A stretch of DNA of 64,000 nt from Sodalis sp. dw_96 (lineage in GTDB: Bacteria > Pseudomonadota > Gammaproteobacteria > Enterobacterales > Enterobacteriaceae). The stretch is taken from positions 558,001-622,000 of the forward strand of contig NZ_JAAVUT010000001.1 of assembly GCF_018449575.1 (NCBI RefSeq). The letters are read 5' to 3'. A model generated the notes under the pieces. That model did not search any database and was not told where the DNA came from. It saw only the letters and a program-made list of their open reading frames with translations. Each line of letters opens with the position of its first letter. Position 1 is the stretch's first letter. This document shows, piece after piece, positions 49,737-58,975 of this stretch. The translations under genes were made by a program, and so were the position numbers.

Positions 49737-52700
49737 ATGAAAAATATAAATAAAGCCCTGATGGGCATGCTTACCCTTATGGGTAGCATGACGCCCCTGT
49801 ATGCCGATGAAACGGAAACCGCGGTACCGACTCCAAGAAAGTCATCCTTGAAAGCGGCCTGTGGATGGAAAACGTCATCCGACTACATCTCAGACCAGCG
49901 CTTTCAGGGCGAGCATGCTATAAAAGCGGATTATAAGGCACATGGCGGTGATGGGCTGGTAATTAAACCCTTGTCAGGCCATGCCACGCTTGAAAAAGTC
50001 ATCGCGGCGGGTGGCGCCGGCAATAAAGGCGGCCATGGCGTAGCCGCTTATGATGGTTTGAAAAAACTGAATATGGACGGCAGTACAATAACCGGCGGCG
50101 CGATAAAAAAAGATAAGATTTTATTGCCAAAAATTTTCTCGGATGGACCTGCTTTTGTCGGTGGTGCCGGGATGTTTTGCCGGTCCTCTCCCCATCAGAA
50201 CATTGATATTACTATCAATAACAGCACGGTAACCGGCGGCGCCGCGTCATCGGAAGCCGGTATTCTCCTTGAGGCAGCAGGCAATGGCCTTAACGTTGTG
50301 GGAACGTCGGATATTATGCTCAAAAACGCCCATGTCATCAGCGGTAACAATGGCCGAGGGGCGGATGGCATTAACGCCGGCGGCGGCTCTATCACCGTGG
50401 TTAAAAGCCTGGTTAAAAGCCATGGTGCCGCGGGTATCGGGGTGATGGGCCCCACTGTTATCAGCGTGGATACTACCAGCAAGATTGATGGGGGTAAAAA
50501 TAACGGCATCGGTATTAAAACTCGCCATGAGAGCAGCGTGGAATTAAGCGGAACGGTAAAGGGAGGCCGTTATGGGGTTTTATTTAATGGCGATAATAAT
50601 ACCTTGACATTACAGAATGGCGTTAATCTTCAGGGTAAAATCGCTGCGGCCGGAATAAACAATCTGCTGATTTTAAAGAGCAACAATCAAGATGAAAACA
50701 GTTTTGATCTTGATCTTATCGGTTTGGCTAATCATCGGCAGGGTTTTACTGAACTCCATAAATTCGGTGAAGGCAATTGGACGCTGAATAATAGTAATGC
50801 CGCAGCGGGCGGTATGGAAAGCGTTGTTGTTAAACAAGGCAGTTTAACCTTGGCCAAAACGGCGATATTATCCGCCGACGAAATAGTCAACGCACCGGCT
50901 GCTTTTTTGGGTGGAAGCGGGACCATCAAAGGAAAAGTGAAAAATGCCGGGACGCTTTATATGGGAAAAATGCAAAACATCGCCCCCTTCCAGACCCTGA
51001 CCATTGATGGCGATTATCATGGTGAACCCGGCTCCCTTATCCAGTTCAATACCCGGCTGGAGAGTGATGATTCCTTGACCGATAAGCTGGTGGTGAGGGG
51101 TAAAATTTCCGGTCATAGCCAGCTTCGGATAGCTAATCTCGCCGGCAGCGGCGCCAGGACGGATAAAGGCATTCTGATCATCGAGGCGCGGAATGGTGAA
51201 TCCCCGGCGGATACCTTCAGCCTGAGTCATCGGGTCGTGGCGGGAGCCTATGATTATTTTCTCAAACAGGAGGGCAATCGTTGGCTGCTCAGCACCGATC
51301 TGCCTGGCCAATCCGACTCATTGCCTGCTGCCCCGATAACGTCCCTATCCGACCAGGCGGAAAAATCTCTGCCCCCGCCAAAACCCCCACGCGTCATTTT
51401 CAACAGGGGGCCGGACCAAGGCCAACGGGTCGAAAAATCCGCGCCTCCACCAAAACCCCCGCGCACCTTTACTTACAAAGGGCCGGACGAAAATAACAAG
51501 GCCGACGCCAGACGTGATCTGGGGGAACCGGGGCCTTTGTCCGCGACTGCGGATGAAGTTGCCAAATCCCAATTTCCGGCCGCTGTTCGTTCTTTGGCGG
51601 AAACACATTCAGCTGAAACGAATCACGTTTTTGTCACTGAAATAACAAACCAGGCAAAGGGCTCAACAGCGGCGGACACTTCAGCTGAAACGAAGCGCCA
51701 CCATGTTACCGCTGTAACAAGCGATGTGGCTTCTTCCATGAATATTGTGCCGGGGGCTGAAACGGACGGATTGCCGGTTGCGGCGAGGTATAGTGGAATT
51801 GTGTCGGGGGTTGAAACGGACCTATTACTGGTTACGGCAATGGAGAGTGATATTGTTCCAAAGGTTAAAACGGACGTGTTAGCTATCACGACGATGGAGA
51901 GTGATATGGACTCGCCGGTAACGACGGATGCGGGGGCTGAAGCCGTTCCATCTGCCGGTTTGATACGGTTAGCCGAAGGAATGGCTTCCGATGGGCATGA
52001 ATCTTCAGCCATGGTCGAGGTTGCCGACGCGGGCGGTGATGGCGGTTCGGCTGCCTGTACCCCCCTTGACGAAGACCCGCCTACCTATTTTCCCTCCGTT
52101 GATGAGGATCACACCACCCCTGATAGTGGCCTTCATCCCTCTCTCGCCCCTATGTCGATAATGGCCGGGCGGGCGCCCCTGCGGCCTGAACCCGGTATAT
52201 ACGCAGCCAATCTGGCCGCGGCCAATACGCTTTTTGTCACCGGCATGCACGACCGTATAGGTGAACCCACCTACCCCGGCGCCTTGGCTTTTTCTGAGGA
52301 ATCGGTTTATCCCGCCATGTGGTTAAGGGTGGTCGGCGGACGCAATAAGGCATCCATGGCGCAAGGGCAGATAACGACACGAACTGATAGTCAGCTGGTC
52401 CAGCTTGGCGGAGAAATTCTGCATATCGGCGGCAACGGATCCGACGGTGCGCATATCGGGCTGATGGTCGGTAGCGGACAAAGCCGCAGCCGGAGCCGCG
52501 CCGCCCTTACCGGCTATCAGGCCGGCGGCGATATTGAAGGTTACGCCGTGGGTCTTTACGGTACATGGCATCAGGACCATCATCGTCAAAAAGGGCCATA
52601 TCTGGACCTCTCCCTGAATTATGGCTGGTTTGATAACCGGGTCAAAGGCGAATCGCTGCCGGAAGAGCGCTACCGCTCCAAGGGCCTGATAGGCGGCGCT

Positions 52701-53147
52701 GAAGCCGGTTATCACAGGAAAATCCATGAAGGCACACAGGTTAATGCCTATCTGCAGCCTCGGTTGCAAATGACCTGGATGGGTGTGCGGGCCGCGCATA
52801 CCGAAATAAACGGCGATAAGTTCGCTCTGCTTGGCAGCGGTAATATACAGTCCCGTTTAGGCAACCGGTTTTATCTGGAGAAGCGGATCCAGGGACCCAA
52901 TGGCCTGCAGCACGCGTTTAAACCCTATATTGAGACCAATTGGATCCATAATTCCCGGGCCTTTGGCGTCGCGATAAACGGCAACCGACTGTTGCAGCAG
53001 GGGGGAAGAAACCTCGCCGAGGTAAAAATCGGCCATGAAGGACAAGCGAACCGCCGGGTTGCCGTCTGGGGTAGCCTGGGGTACCAAGCCGGCGCCGGCG
53101 GTTTCAGCAACACTGTCGGCACGCTGGGCGTCAAAGCGCATTTCTAG
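49737..53147 (+). CDS. Autotransporter with proline-rich linker
   Basis: This is a type Va secreted surface protein of 1136 residues. The signal peptide ends near residue 23 (LYADE). The passenger (about 24-540) has beta-helix-like Gly/Asn/Thr-rich repeats (STITGGAIKK, STVTGGAASSE, GAAGIGVMGPTVISVDTTS) and the autochaperone-like region LHKFGEGNWTLNN. An unusual linker of about 300 residues (541-840) has two 24-residue units, each with PPPKPPR, then a diverged ETD-rich repeat. The beta-barrel starts near residue 860 (MWLRVVGGRNKASMAQGQ) and ends with the expected aromatic residue in GVKAHF. It is probably an adhesin or host-interaction factor. The role is inferred. Confidence 0.9.
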   Translation: MKNINKALMGMLTLMGSMTPLYADETETAVPTPRKSSLKAACGWKTSSDYISDQRFQGEHAIKADYKAHGGDGLVIKPLSGHATLEKVIAAGGAGNKGGHGVAAYDGLKKLNMDGSTITGGAIKKDKILLPKIFSDGPAFVGGAGMFCRSSPHQNIDITINNSTVTGGAASSEAGILLEAAGNGLNVVGTSDIMLKNAHVISGNNGRGADGINAGGGSITVVKSLVKSHGAAGIGVMGPTVISVDTTSKIDGGKNNGIGIKTRHESSVELSGTVKGGRYGVLFNGDNNTLTLQNGVNLQGKIAAAGINNLLILKSNNQDENSFDLDLIGLANHRQGFTELHKFGEGNWTLNNSNAAAGGMESVVVKQGSLTLAKTAILSADEIVNAPAAFLGGSGTIKGKVKNAGTLYMGKMQNIAPFQTLTIDGDYHGEPGSLIQFNTRLESDDSLTDKLVVRGKISGHSQLRIANLAGSGARTDKGILIIEARNGESPADTFSLSHRVVAGAYDYFLKQEGNRWLLSTDLPGQSDSLPAAPITSLSDQAEKSLPPPKPPRVIFNRGPDQGQRVEKSAPPPKPPRTFTYKGPDENNKADARRDLGEPGPLSATADEVAKSQFPAAVRSLAETHSAETNHVFVTEITNQAKGSTAADTSAETKRHHVTAVTSDVASSMNIVPGAETDGLPVAARYSGIVSGVETDLLLVTAMESDIVPKVKTDVLAITTMESDMDSPVTTDAGAEAVPSAGLIRLAEGMASDGHESSAMVEVADAGGDGGSAACTPLDEDPPTYFPSVDEDHTTPDSGLHPSLAPMSIMAGRAPLRPEPGIYAANLAAANTLFVTGMHDRIGEPTYPGALAFSEESVYPAMWLRVVGGRNKASMAQGQITTRTDSQLVQLGGEILHIGGNGSDGAHIGLMVGSGQSRSRSRAALTGYQAGGDIEGYAVGLYGTWHQDHHRQKGPYLDLSLNYGWFDNRVKGESLPEERYRSKGLIGGAEAGYHRKIHEGTQVNAYLQPRLQMTWMGVRAAHTEINGDKFALLGSGNIQSRLGNRFYLEKRIQGPNGLQHAFKPYIETNWIHNSRAFGVAINGNRLLQQGGRNLAEVKIGHEGQANRRVAVWGSLGYQAGAGGFSNTVGTLGVKAHF

Positions 53148-53231
53148 GAGTGGAGTGAACATCTCCCGGCGCGGCCTGTCCCCCGGCAACTCGAGGACCC
53201 TGGCGCGACATTAAAAATACGTATGACCACC

Positions 53232-54551
53232 CTACCCGTGACGTTGGTCACGGGAATAGGCGCGCTCGCCCTGGATCCAGGTCTGGTAAATACTCCTATC
53301 GTCCCCCAGTATCATCAGGGCGAATAATCGTTCGGCAAAATCGACGCTCTTTTTCTGCCGCAACTGTTGCAGCGGCGTCGCCACAGGATCGAGCACCACA
53401 AAATCCGCTTCTTTACCGGGCATGAAATTGCCCAGTACCCCATCCAGGGAAAGGGCCTTCGCCGCCCCCAGGGTGGCGTGATAAAAGGCTTCGTACACCG
53501 ACAGGCAATACCCCTGCAACTGCCCGACTTTATAGGCTTCCGCCAGGGTTTGTAACACATTAAAGGTGGTGCCGGCGCCCACATCCGTGCCGATGCCCAC
53601 CGGGATATGCCGATCCCAGCTTTTTTGCAGGTTGAATAATCCACTGCCGAGAAACAAATTCGAGGTGGGGCAAAACGCGATGGATGAATGGGTGTGTTCC
53701 AGAGTCTGCCATTCTTCATCGTCCAGATGCAGGCAGTGCGCGAAAACGCTTTTTCGGCCGGTGAGGCCATAATGATGGTAAACATCCAGGTATCCGGCAT
53801 GTTCGGGGAACAAGGATTTCACCCAGGCGATTTCATTGATGTTTTCACTGAGATGGGTTTGCAAATACACATCGGGGTATTCCCGGCGTAACCCGCTGAC
53901 CACTGACAGCAGAGCCGTGGATGAGGTCGGGGCGAACCGGGGGGTTAACGCATAACTCAAGCGCCCTTTATGATGCCAGCGTTTAATGAGGGCGCGGGTT
54001 TCCATTTCGCTTTGTTCCGGCGTTTCCAGTAATTCCGGCGGCGCATTTCTATCCATCATGACTTTGCCGGCAATGATGCGCATATTACGTTCCATTGCGG
54101 CGGCAAACAAAGCATCGACGGATGAGGCATGTACCGTTCCGAAGATCATGGCGGTGGTAGTGCCGTTGCATAGCAACTGATCGAGGAAAAAGGCCGCCAT
54201 AGCGGCCGCGTGATCCGGGCAATCGTATTGTCCTTCGGCGGGAAAGGTGTAGTTATTCAGCCACTCCAGCAGTTGATCGCCGTAAGATCCGATGATTTCC
54301 GTCTGTGGATAATGTATATGGCTGTCGATAAAACCCGGCACGATGATTTTACCGGGGAAATGGCACATCTCCATCTCCGGCGTCAAATCCGGCGCGGCAA
54401 TGGACCAGGGACGTAACGACAGAATTTTGCCCCGCTCTATCAGCAGCAGCCCATCATCAATAAAGCGGGCGGATTGCGCCAGCTCGGCGGGATGGGAAAC
54501 CAATTGGGTAAGATCAAAAAAGCTGCCTCGGATGGCTTTGATATCATGCAT
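53232..54551 (-). CDS. guaD: Guanine deaminase GuaD
   Basis: GuaD deaminates guanine to xanthine in purine salvage or catabolism. It has 439 residues, the same as the E. coli enzyme, and the amidohydrolase fold. Zinc ligands are in IVPGFIDSHIHYPQTEIIGSYG, VYLQTHLSENINEI and SVFAHCLHLDDEEW, and the Asp in VGIGTDVGAGTTFN. FCPTSNLFLGSGLFN is a further signature. No xanthine permease or dehydrogenase gene is near by. The ATG at 54551 is used. Confidence 0.95.
   Translation of the reverse strand: MHDIKAIRGSFFDLTQLVSHPAELAQSARFIDDGLLLIERGKILSLRPWSIAAPDLTPEMEMCHFPGKIIVPGFIDSHIHYPQTEIIGSYGDQLLEWLNNYTFPAEGQYDCPDHAAAMAAFFLDQLLCNGTTTAMIFGTVHASSVDALFAAAMERNMRIIAGKVMMDRNAPPELLETPEQSEMETRALIKRWHHKGRLSYALTPRFAPTSSTALLSVVSGLRREYPDVYLQTHLSENINEIAWVKSLFPEHAGYLDVYHHYGLTGRKSVFAHCLHLDDEEWQTLEHTHSSIAFCPTSNLFLGSGLFNLQKSWDRHIPVGIGTDVGAGTTFNVLQTLAEAYKVGQLQGYCLSVYEAFYHATLGAAKALSLDGVLGNFMPGKEADFVVLDPVATPLQQLRQKKSVDFAERLFALMILGDDRSIYQTWIQGERAYSRDQRHG
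53235..53254. terminator. Hairpin between the convergent autotransporter and guaD genes
   Basis: CCCGTGAC (53235-53242) and GTCACGGG (53247-53254) form a perfect 8-bp stem with a 4-base loop, overlapping the last codons of guaD. It could act for both convergent transcripts, but there is no T-run. Confidence 0.4.
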
Positions 54552-54947
54552 GGCATCGGCCTTTATTATTCATTTTCGGACGGATTATCTAAGACAGGGC
54601 AAATTCCGTGCCATTACCCCTGAGTTTAAAAAACTACAATAAATCATACATATCAATATATTATCGTGCTTTGAGCGGAAAGCGACTCAGTAAACTACAT
54701 CGGCAACCTCTGATACTGCTTGTATTACTACCTGGGCAAACGGTTGCTTTTTGTTGTAATCCTTTCCTCGCGTTCAATTCAATTTCATTGTACTTTGTAT
54801 GACGATTTATTTTTCTAAAGCGTTGCATAATGAAGCAATAAAGGGCTTGGTTGTGTTAAAAAAACGCACGATGATAAAACCTCCGCACTGAAATGACGCA
54901 TTGCGATTTTAATCAATCCTTAAAGTACCCATGCTAGGAGAATTCAT
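54552..54947. other. Divergent promoter region, guaD / aldo-keto reductase
   Basis: This AT-rich region of 396 bases has no visible gene. It must hold the promoters of the two divergent genes. Beyond the ribosome site AGGAG at 54936-54940, no specific element could be assigned. Confidence 0.4.
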
Positions 54948-56006
54948 ATGGAATATCGTCAACTTGGCCGTTCAGGCCTGAAAGTATCGGTATTGAGTCT
55001 CGGCACCATGACCTTTGGCGGCAAAGGCAAATTCGCCAAAGTCGGTGACACCGGTGTTGCCGAGGCCCGCCGCCAGCTCGCCCTGTGTGTCGAGGCGGGC
55101 ATTAATTTATTCGACACCGCCGACGTTTACTCTCAGGGGGTATCGGAAGAGATCCTGGGGGAGGTTCTCAAGGAAAAACGCACCAGTGTCCTGGTGGCCT
55201 CCAAGGCCCGTTTTCCCATGGGCACCGGACCGAACGATCGCGGTTCATCCCGCCACCATCTGATTCGCGCCTGTGAAGCCAGTCTCAAGAGGCTTAAAAC
55301 CGATTATATCGATTTGTATCAATTGCATGAGTGGGATGGTTTAACCCCGCTGGAAGAGACTTTGTATGCCCTGGAACATCTGGTAGACAGCGGCAAGGTA
55401 CGTTATGTGGGAGTCTCGAACTTCTCCGGCTGGCATTTGATGAAAACCCTGGGCGTGTCGGAACGGCTGAACCTGATCCGGCCGGTCAGTCAGCAAATCC
55501 ATTATTCCTTGCAGTCTCGTGAAGCCGAATATGAACTCCTGCCCATTACTCAGGATCAAGGATTAGGCGTACTGATTTGGAGTCCGCTTGCCGGCGGCCT
55601 GCTATCGGGCAAATACCGTCGCGATCGCAAGCCGGAGGGCAGCACCCGCCATTTGGAAGAGTGGAATGAACCGCCGATTTATAATCAGGATGCGCTGTAT
55701 GACATCGTCGACGTATTGGTGGACATCGCCGACGCCCGAGGTGTCTCGGCGGCACAGGTGGCCCTGGCTTGGCTTATCAGCCGTCCTTCGGTGACCTCGG
55801 TCATTATCGGCGCGCGCACTGAAGATCAGTTGAAAGATAATCTGCTGGCGGCGGATTTAGTGCTTAACAGCGATGAAATCAGCCGTCTCTCCGATGTCAG
55901 CCGCCCGCCGTTGATCTATCCTTATTGGCATCAGGCGCAAACCGCTTCCGACAGATTATCGGCGGCGGATCTGTCTTTGATTGCGCCTTATTTACGCAAG
56001 CCTTAG
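54948..56006 (+). CDS. Aldo/keto reductase
   Basis: This is an NADPH-dependent TIM-barrel oxidoreductase of 352 residues. The catalytic tetrad can be seen: Asp and Tyr in INLFDTADVYSQGVSEEILG, Lys in VLVASKARF, and His in LYQLHEWD. GKVRYVGVSNFSGWHLMK and SVIIGARTEDQLKDNL bind the cofactor. It resembles the group of YakC/PdxI-like and potassium-channel beta-subunit-like reductases; the substrate is unknown. AGGAG lies 8-12 bases before the ATG. It is transcribed toward ydfG, 71 bases downstream, perhaps as one unit. Confidence 0.9.
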   Translation: MEYRQLGRSGLKVSVLSLGTMTFGGKGKFAKVGDTGVAEARRQLALCVEAGINLFDTADVYSQGVSEEILGEVLKEKRTSVLVASKARFPMGTGPNDRGSSRHHLIRACEASLKRLKTDYIDLYQLHEWDGLTPLEETLYALEHLVDSGKVRYVGVSNFSGWHLMKTLGVSERLNLIRPVSQQIHYSLQSREAEYELLPITQDQGLGVLIWSPLAGGLLSGKYRRDRKPEGSTRHLEEWNEPPIYNQDALYDIVDVLVDIADARGVSAAQVALAWLISRPSVTSVIIGARTEDQLKDNLLAADLVLNSDEISRLSDVSRPPLIYPYWHQAQTASDRLSAADLSLIAPYLRKP

Positions 56007-56077
56007 GGCTTGGGCGTTAAGCACCGCAAACCGATATAAAAGGTATTGATTTACCGCAAGTTACGAGGAACCGCTAG

Positions 56078-56824
56078 ATGATTATTTTCGTTACCGGCGC
56101 TACCGCTGGGTTTGGTGAAACCATCACCCGCCGGTTTATCCAGCAGGGCCATAAGGTTATCGCCACCGGCCGCCGTCAGGAGCGCCTTGATGAATTGAAA
56201 GCCGAGCTGGGGGAATCGCTGTTTACTCTTAAACTCGATGTGCGCGATCGAGAAGGCGTTCAGAAGGCGGTGGATTCCCTGCCCGCCCAGTGGCGTGAAG
56301 TGGATGTTCTGGTGAATAACGCCGGCCTGGCGTTGGGCATGGAGCCGGCGCATAAAGCCAGCCTTGATGATTGGGAAAGTATGATCGATACCAATAACAA
56401 AGGATTGGTGTATATGACCCGCGCTCTGTTGCCCGGCATGGTGGAGCGTCGCCGGGGACATATTGTAAACCTGGGTTCCACCGCCGGGCGCTGGCCTTAT
56501 GCCGGCGGTAACGTTTACGGCGCCACCAAAGCGTTTGTCCGCCAGTTCAGTTTAAACCTGCGCACCGATTTAGTGGGCACCAAAGTGCGGGTGACGGATA
56601 TCGAACCGGGCCTGGTGGGCGGTACGGAATTCTCGGCGGTACGGTTTAAAGGGGATAACGACAAAGTCGCCAATACCTATAAAAATGCCGACCCGCTGAC
56701 GCCGGAAGACATTGCCGAAGCGGTATACTGGGTCACGACGCTGCCGGCCCATGTCAATATCAACGTTCTTGAAATGATGCCGGTCAATCAGTCCTTTGCC
56801 GGACTAAGCGTACATCGGGATTAA
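56078..56824 (+). CDS. ydfG: NADP-dependent 3-hydroxy acid dehydrogenase YdfG
   Basis: YdfG oxidises L-allo-threonine and other 3-hydroxy acids and reduces malonic semialdehyde with NADP(H). It is a classical SDR of 248 residues: GATAGFGE (residues 7-14), NNAG at 80-83, catalytic Ser134, Tyr147 and Lys151 (YGATK), and the C-terminal LEMMPVNQSFAGL. Length and sequence match the E. coli protein. Its usual neighbour dcp lies 7.9 kb away. Confidence 0.95.
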   Translation: MIIFVTGATAGFGETITRRFIQQGHKVIATGRRQERLDELKAELGESLFTLKLDVRDREGVQKAVDSLPAQWREVDVLVNNAGLALGMEPAHKASLDDWESMIDTNNKGLVYMTRALLPGMVERRRGHIVNLGSTAGRWPYAGGNVYGATKAFVRQFSLNLRTDLVGTKVRVTDIEPGLVGGTEFSAVRFKGDNDKVANTYKNADPLTPEDIAEAVYWVTTLPAHVNINVLEMMPVNQSFAGLSVHRD

Positions 56825-56829
56825 TTCCG

Positions 56830-56864
56830 CGGCGGGCTGTCGATAATGTGCCGGCGGCCCGCCG
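56830..56864. terminator. Bidirectional hairpin between ydfG and ynfA
   Basis: CGGCGGGC (56830-56837) and GCCCGCCG (56857-56864) pair perfectly, flanked by AATTC on the left and GAATT on the right. It lies between two convergent genes, 6 bases after the ydfG stop and 19 bases from the ynfA stop, so it may terminate both. Confidence 0.55.
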
Positions 56865-56882
56865 AATTCTTACCGCCCGCAT

Positions 56883-57212
56883 TTAAGCGCTTTTAGCCCA
56901 GCCGGATACAACTATCAGTACGCCGGCAAAGGTCACCGCCGCCCCCAGCCAATCCTGCGGGGTCAATCTCACCCCATCGATAAATCTGAGCCATAAAAAC
57001 GCCGTCAGGATATAGATCCCGCCGTAAGAGGCGTATATGCGTCCGCTGGCGGCGGGATGCAGCATCAGCAAACCGACAAACGCCGCGAGACTGATTGCGG
57101 CCGGAATCAACAATAAAATACTGCCGCCCTTTTGCACCCAGAGATGGGGAAGATAACAGCCGAGAATTTCTGCGATAGCGGTGGCGAAAAACAACAGGGT
57201 GGTTTTCAGCAT
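56883..57212 (-). CDS. ynfA: YnfA family (UPF0060) small multidrug-resistance-like membrane protein
   Basis: This is a four-helix inner-membrane protein of 109 residues. The stretches [37 protein letters not shown] and [18 protein letters not shown] match YnfA, a member of the small multidrug resistance superfamily, with Glu15 in the place of the coupling Glu of EmrE. Its transport role is known only for some relatives. The 5' end is 173 bases from ynfB, and the two genes are divergent. Confidence 0.93.
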   Translation of the reverse strand: MLKTTLLFFATAIAEILGCYLPHLWVQKGGSILLLIPAAISLAAFVGLLMLHPAASGRIYASYGGIYILTAFLWLRFIDGVRLTPQDWLGAAVTFAGVLIVVSGWAKSA

Positions 57213-57385
57213 TGACAGTTTTTCTCCACTAAAAGTAACTAAATGTGTACAGCTGGGATGGTCAAAATCCCTAAGCCAATGTTATTATGACGATAAATAC
57301 ATAAGCCATGGGCATTTGCAATTGTAATTGCATCAAACCTTTATGTGCCTACCCGTGCCTACCTATAGCTGAAAGGGAAGATAGT

Positions 57386-57733
57386 ATGAAAACCATGCCA
57401 CATCAACGACTGAACCGCGGGATGCTCCCGGTCGTTTTGCTGGTCTTTTCCACCGCCGCCGGCGCGGCGGACCGTACTCAGCACATCATTATCGACTCCG
57501 GCGATAACGCCATGAGCCGTGAACAGGCAAGAGAAAGCCGGGAACAGTGGGATGGGACGCGCAGGTTGCGCAACAAGATCAATAACCGCGCTGAAAAGGA
57601 CTTTGATAAATATGACAGAACTGTCGATCTGCAGGACCGGTGCGTCAACAGCGATAATATTAACGCCTATTGGGAACCCAACAATGGCCGCTGCCTCGAT
57701 CGCCGCACCGGCCGCCCGGCAATGATGCCTTAA
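57386..57733 (+). CDS. ynfB: YnfB-type periplasmic protein (DUF1283, UPF0482)
   Basis: This small secreted protein has 115 residues from the ATG at 57386 (preceded by AAAGGGAAG). A signal peptide spans about residues 1-31 (ending TAAGAA). The mature part follows E. coli Ynf[40 protein letters not shown], and [21 protein letters not shown] with two cysteines. Function is unknown. Confidence 0.9.
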   Translation: MKTMPHQRLNRGMLPVVLLVFSTAAGAADRTQHIIIDSGDNAMSREQARESREQWDGTRRLRNKINNRAEKDFDKYDRTVDLQDRCVNSDNINAYWEPNNGRCLDRRTGRPAMMP

Positions 57734-57846
57734 CCTGGATGAATACCCAATTTTGTCGAGGCTGCTATCCTTAAATCGGTACTTTTTAAAAAGTAAGTTT
57801 ATCAGGTAAGTTTCTACGGTAATGATTTTAAGATAAGGACGGTAAG

Positions 57847-58110
57847 ATGAAGACGTTAAGCATGTTAGGGACGCTGCTGGCCCTGGTATTACCGGTGGTT
57901 GCACAGGCATCCTGTGAAAGCGTAAAAGCGGATATCACCCAGAAGATTGTCGCCAACGGCGTGCATGAAACCAGCTTCCATCTGGATATTGTTCCCAATG
58001 ATCAGGCCGATCGGGCCGGCGGCCAGGTTGTCGGCCATTGTGATGATGATACGCAGAAAATAGTTTATCTGCGCACCGGCGCCGATACCAACAGCGCGCC
58101 GAGTCCCTAG
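57847..58110 (+). CDS. ynfD: YnfD-type periplasmic protein (DUF1161)
   Basis: This 87-residue protein has a signal peptide of about 21 residues (ending AQA) and the DUF1161 pattern SCESVKADITQKI, VANGVHETSFHLDIVP and VVGHCDDDTQKIVYLR, with two conserved cysteines that can form a disulphide. It matches E. coli YnfD in place and sequence. TAAGGACGG is the ribosome site. A terminator follows at 58126-58151. Confidence 0.9.
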   Translation: MKTLSMLGTLLALVLPVVAQASCESVKADITQKIVANGVHETSFHLDIVPNDQADRAGGQVVGHCDDDTQKIVYLRTGADTNSAPSP

Positions 58111-58125
58111 CACAAACGATATGGC

Positions 58126-58151
58126 ATCAGGGCGAGTTCCCTCGCCCTGAT
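58126..58151 (+). terminator. Hairpin after ynfD
   Basis: ATCAGGGCGAG (58126-58136) and CTCGCCCTGAT (58141-58151) form a perfect 11-bp stem with the tetraloop TTCC. A T-run is missing, but the strength and place, 15 bases after the stop, favour a terminator. Confidence 0.65.
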
Positions 58152-58285
58152 TAGTCAACACACGGATAATCAGAATTCCCTGCCAACTGATCATACGTAT
58201 TGAATCTCTTGCTAAAACCCTGCGTTGACAACATAAAACGCATTAGGCTCTTCATCATTCGTTAAACGAGCAAACCAAGATAAAA

Positions 58286-58975
58286 TTAAGCAATCACTTT
58301 ATTTTTTTGATCTATTACGCTGCCTAATTCAATATAACCGGCGAGATCGCGCTGCTCTGGTCGGGGCAAATAAGGCAATTCCCCCAACTGTGGTGCGGGT
58401 ATTTTGTTCCGCAGCACGTCCATAATTTCCGCGTAATGGGCCAGTCCGGGATTGATTCGGTTAGCTACCCAGCCTAATAATGGTAATCCGTCGCTGATAA
58501 TTGCCTGCGCGGTTAATAACGCATGATTAATGCAGCCAAGTTTAATACCGACGACCAATATTACCGGCAACTGTTCCTGGATCACCCAATCTGAATACGG
58601 GCGGTAGTCGCTCATTATTGTCCGCCATCCGCCGCTGCCTTCCACCACCACAATGTCGGCGACTTCACTTAGGTGAACCAGCCCCTGGGACATCAGGCCA
58701 TAATTGATTTCACCACCGGTATAGGCGCTGATTTCTTCTTCACGCAGAGTAATAGGATTTATCTCAGCATAAGGAAGGACAATTGAGGAAGACGCCCCGA
58801 GGATTACCGCGTCCTTGTTGCGTAAACCTTCAGACGTTTCCTCGCTGCCCCGGGCGATGGGCTTGTACCCTACCGCGGTAAGCTTGTGTGCCGCCAGGTT
58901 TTGCAACAGGGCGCGCGAGACAATGGTCTTGCCGACAGCGGTATCAGTACCGGCAACAAAAATACGCTTCAACAT
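58286..58975 (-). CDS. bioD: Dethiobiotin synthetase paralogue BioD2 (YnfK)
   Basis: BioD closes the ureido ring of dethiobiotin from DAPA, CO2 and ATP. This 229-residue protein has the P-loop GTDTAVGKT (residues 9-17), YKPIARGSEE, VVEGSGGWRTIM and GCINHALLTAQAI. The GGW and LGCINH forms and the neighbouring mlc-ynfL-ynfM identify it as the YnfK (BioD2) paralogue rather than the bio-operon BioD. Whether it works in biotin synthesis is uncertain even in E. coli. Confidence 0.93.
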   Translation of the reverse strand: MLKRIFVAGTDTAVGKTIVSRALLQNLAAHKLTAVGYKPIARGSEETSEGLRNKDAVILGASSSIVLPYAEINPITLREEEISAYTGGEINYGLMSQGLVHLSEVADIVVVEGSGGWRTIMSDYRPYSDWVIQEQLPVILVVGIKLGCINHALLTAQAIISDGLPLLGWVANRINPGLAHYAEIMDVLRNKIPAPQLGELPYLPRPEQRDLAGYIELGSVIDQKNKVIA

